Shown here in pieces: positions 62,859 to 64,000 of a stretch of DNA of 64,000 bases (the stretch's first letter is position 1; every line of letters starts with the position of its first letter). The notes under the pieces were generated by a model. It ran no database searches, was not told the origin of the DNA, and saw nothing but the letters and a program-made list of their open reading frames with translations. Made by a program: the position numbers and the translations under genes. The stretch comes from Halorubrum salinum (GTDB taxonomy: Archaea; Halobacteriota; Halobacteria; Halobacteriales; Haloferacaceae), in NCBI RefSeq assembly GCF_024494575.1, contig NZ_JANHDO010000005.1, forward strand, positions 124,001 to 188,000, given 5' to 3'.

Positions 62859-64000
62859 ACGCGGTCGACCCGCTCGTGTACCTCCAGACGAACGTCGCCA
62901 AGCTGGCGTTGGCGACGGCGCTCGGGATGTTCCTCGGACTGGAGCGGGAGTGGTCCCACAAGTCGGCCGGGATACGGACGTTCGCGCTGATCAGCCTCTC
63001 GGCCGCGGTGTTCTCTCTCGTCGACAGCGACGGGCTCCTGATCGTCGGGGGGATCCTCATCGTCGTCATCGCGGTGCTGCTCGCGGTCCGCAGCTTCGTT
63101 GAATCCGACGTCGAGGGGCTCTCGCTCACGACGTCCGTCTCGATGCTCGTCACCTACGGAGTGGGCGCGCTGGTCGCGAACGAGTTCTTCATCGAGGCGG
63201 TGACGGTGGCCGTGCTCTCCTCGCTGCTCCTGGTGTTGAAACGCGAGCTTCACCAGTTCGCGTGGGGACTCTCCAGAGAGGAGGTGCGAAGCGCCGTCGA
63301 GTTCACCATCCTCGCGTTCGTCGTCTTCCCGCTGCTTCCGACGGAGACCGTCGACCCGTGGGGGGCGATCCAGCCGCGGCTCGTCTGGTCGCTCGTCGTC
63401 GCGGTCAGCGGTATCGGCTTCGTGAACTACGTGCTCGTGAAGCGGTACCAGAGCAGGGGGTACGCGGTCACCGGCTTCTTCGGCGGGCTCGTGAACTCCA
63501 CCGCGGTCGTCGCCGAGATGGCCAAGCGAGCGCGGGGGCGCGAAGACCTCCGACGCGTCGCCGTCGGGTCGATCCTGCTCGCGAACGCGGCGATGGCGCT
63601 TCGAAACGCCGCGGTCGTCGCCGTCTTCGTACCGGACGCCGCCCTCGTCGTCGGCGTGCCTCTCGGCGCGATCACGGTCGTCGGGGTGGCCGTCGCGGTG
63701 TGGCGAAGCGACTGGGAGACGCCGATAGAGACGGACCTCACCTCGCCGTTCAGCCTCCGGAACGCGCTGACGTTCGGCGCGCTGTTCCTCGCGGTCCTGT
63801 TCGTCTCTGCGGGCGCGGAGCGCGCCTTCGGCGCGGGCGGATTCGTCGCCACGTCGTTCCTCTCCGGTCTCGTCTCTTCGGGGACCTCGACGGCGACGGC
63901 GGTGTCGCTTCTCGGAACCGGACAGATCGGCGTCGAAACCGCGGTCGCGGGCGTGATCGCCGGAACGGTAGCGAGCATCCTCGTGAAGACCGCCTTCGCC
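62852..64000 (+). CDS. MgtC/SapB-type membrane protein with DUF4010 (partial, truncated by window end)
   Basis: 383 codons visible, no stop before the window end. N-terminal MgtC-like part LALATALGMFLGLEREWSHKSAG, with the LGLEREW signature, then four to five TM segments; the C-terminal DUF4010 part has VTGFFGGLVNSTAVVAEMA and FLSGLVSSGTSTATAVSLLG. Start ATG 62852; GTG 62843 or 62846 are in frame, and upstream residues (RYSFDGERARVRDP) look protein-like, so the real start could be earlier. Function uncertain (Mg2+-related in the MgtC name). Confidence 0.85.
   Translation, partial: MVDAVDPLVYLQTNVAKLALATALGMFLGLEREWSHKSAGIRTFALISLSAAVFSLVDSDGLLIVGGILIVVIAVLLAVRSFVESDVEGLSLTTSVSMLVTYGVGALVANEFFIEAVTVAVLSSLLLVLKRELHQFAWGLSREEVRSAVEFTILAFVVFPLLPTETVDPWGAIQPRLVWSLVVAVSGIGFVNYVLVKRYQSRGYAVTGFFGGLVNSTAVVAEMAKRARGREDLRRVAVGSILLANAAMALRNAAVVAVFVPDAALVVGVPLGAITVVGVAVAVWRSDWETPIETDLTSPFSLRNALTFGALFLAVLFVSAGAERAFGAGGFVATSFLSGLVSSGTSTATAVSLLGTGQIGVETAVAGVIAGTVASILVKTAFA

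Overview
The window is chromosomal DNA from a halophilic archaeon, most likely a member of the Haloferacales close to Halorubrum (inference). The evidence is the GC-rich sequence, very acidic proteins, many genes whose ATG lies 26-30 nt downstream of a TATA-like box (leaderless transcripts), and archaeal genes such as the aCPSF1 ribonuclease, aMBF1, archaeosortase A, Spt5/SecE, FtsZ1, DtdA and Trm5.

Layout. 0-4.2 kb: 3' end of a probable proteasome alpha gene, an SDR oxidoreductase, the termination ribonuclease aCPSF1/FttA and a UPF0212 protein. 4.3-12.6 kb: a branched-chain amino acid regulon on the minus strand (leuA, then ilvB-ilvN-ilvC-21-aa ORF-leuC-leuD-leuB). A 24-codon leader peptide ending in Ile-Ile-Val-Gly-Val and running into a hairpin precedes ilvB. 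The leuA N-terminus is split between two frames. 12.8-30.1 kb: aminotransferase, REC-PAS-PAS protein, thymidine kinase, amidohydrolase, HD phosphohydrolase, UspA, aMBF1, PurD-like ATP-grasp protein, KatG, D-2-hydroxyacid dehydrogenase, tRNA-Ser with a duplicated 3' end, superoxide dismutase, cyclophilin, and a substrate-binding lipoprotein whose stop overlaps the start of a histidine kinase.

30.3-41.75 kb: an integrated element bounded by a partial copy (left) and the intact gene (right) of tRNA-Thr(CGT). It carries a tyrosine integrase, two Cys-rich proteins, an AT-rich tandem-repeat region, a helicase-like replication protein, an HTH regulator facing a SWIM zinc-finger protein, a 1303-residue single-chain (type IIG) restriction-modification enzyme and an unknown 114-aa protein. 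No virion genes were recognised. A roughly 68-bp sequence recurs inside it.

42.4-64 kb: core genes again: Trm5, chorismate mutase and archaeal shikimate kinase, a ferredoxin-like protein, tRNA-Leu, LarC, AspRS, MenF, a PAC2 protein, an RNA m5C methyltransferase with a coupled partner, a YchF/DRG-type GTPase, DtdA, FtsZ1-SecE-Spt5, ArtA and a truncated MgtC/DUF4010-like membrane protein. An AbrB-MazF toxin-antitoxin cassette sits at the 3' end of the chorismate mutase gene, flanked by 29-bp direct repeats that both encode the end of that protein, so it looks like a small site-specific insertion that restores its target gene.

Most unusual points: the ilv leader peptide and hairpin, the TA cassette with its coding-end duplication, the defence-carrying tRNA-Thr element with its repeats, and the solute-binding protein/kinase pair without a transporter.
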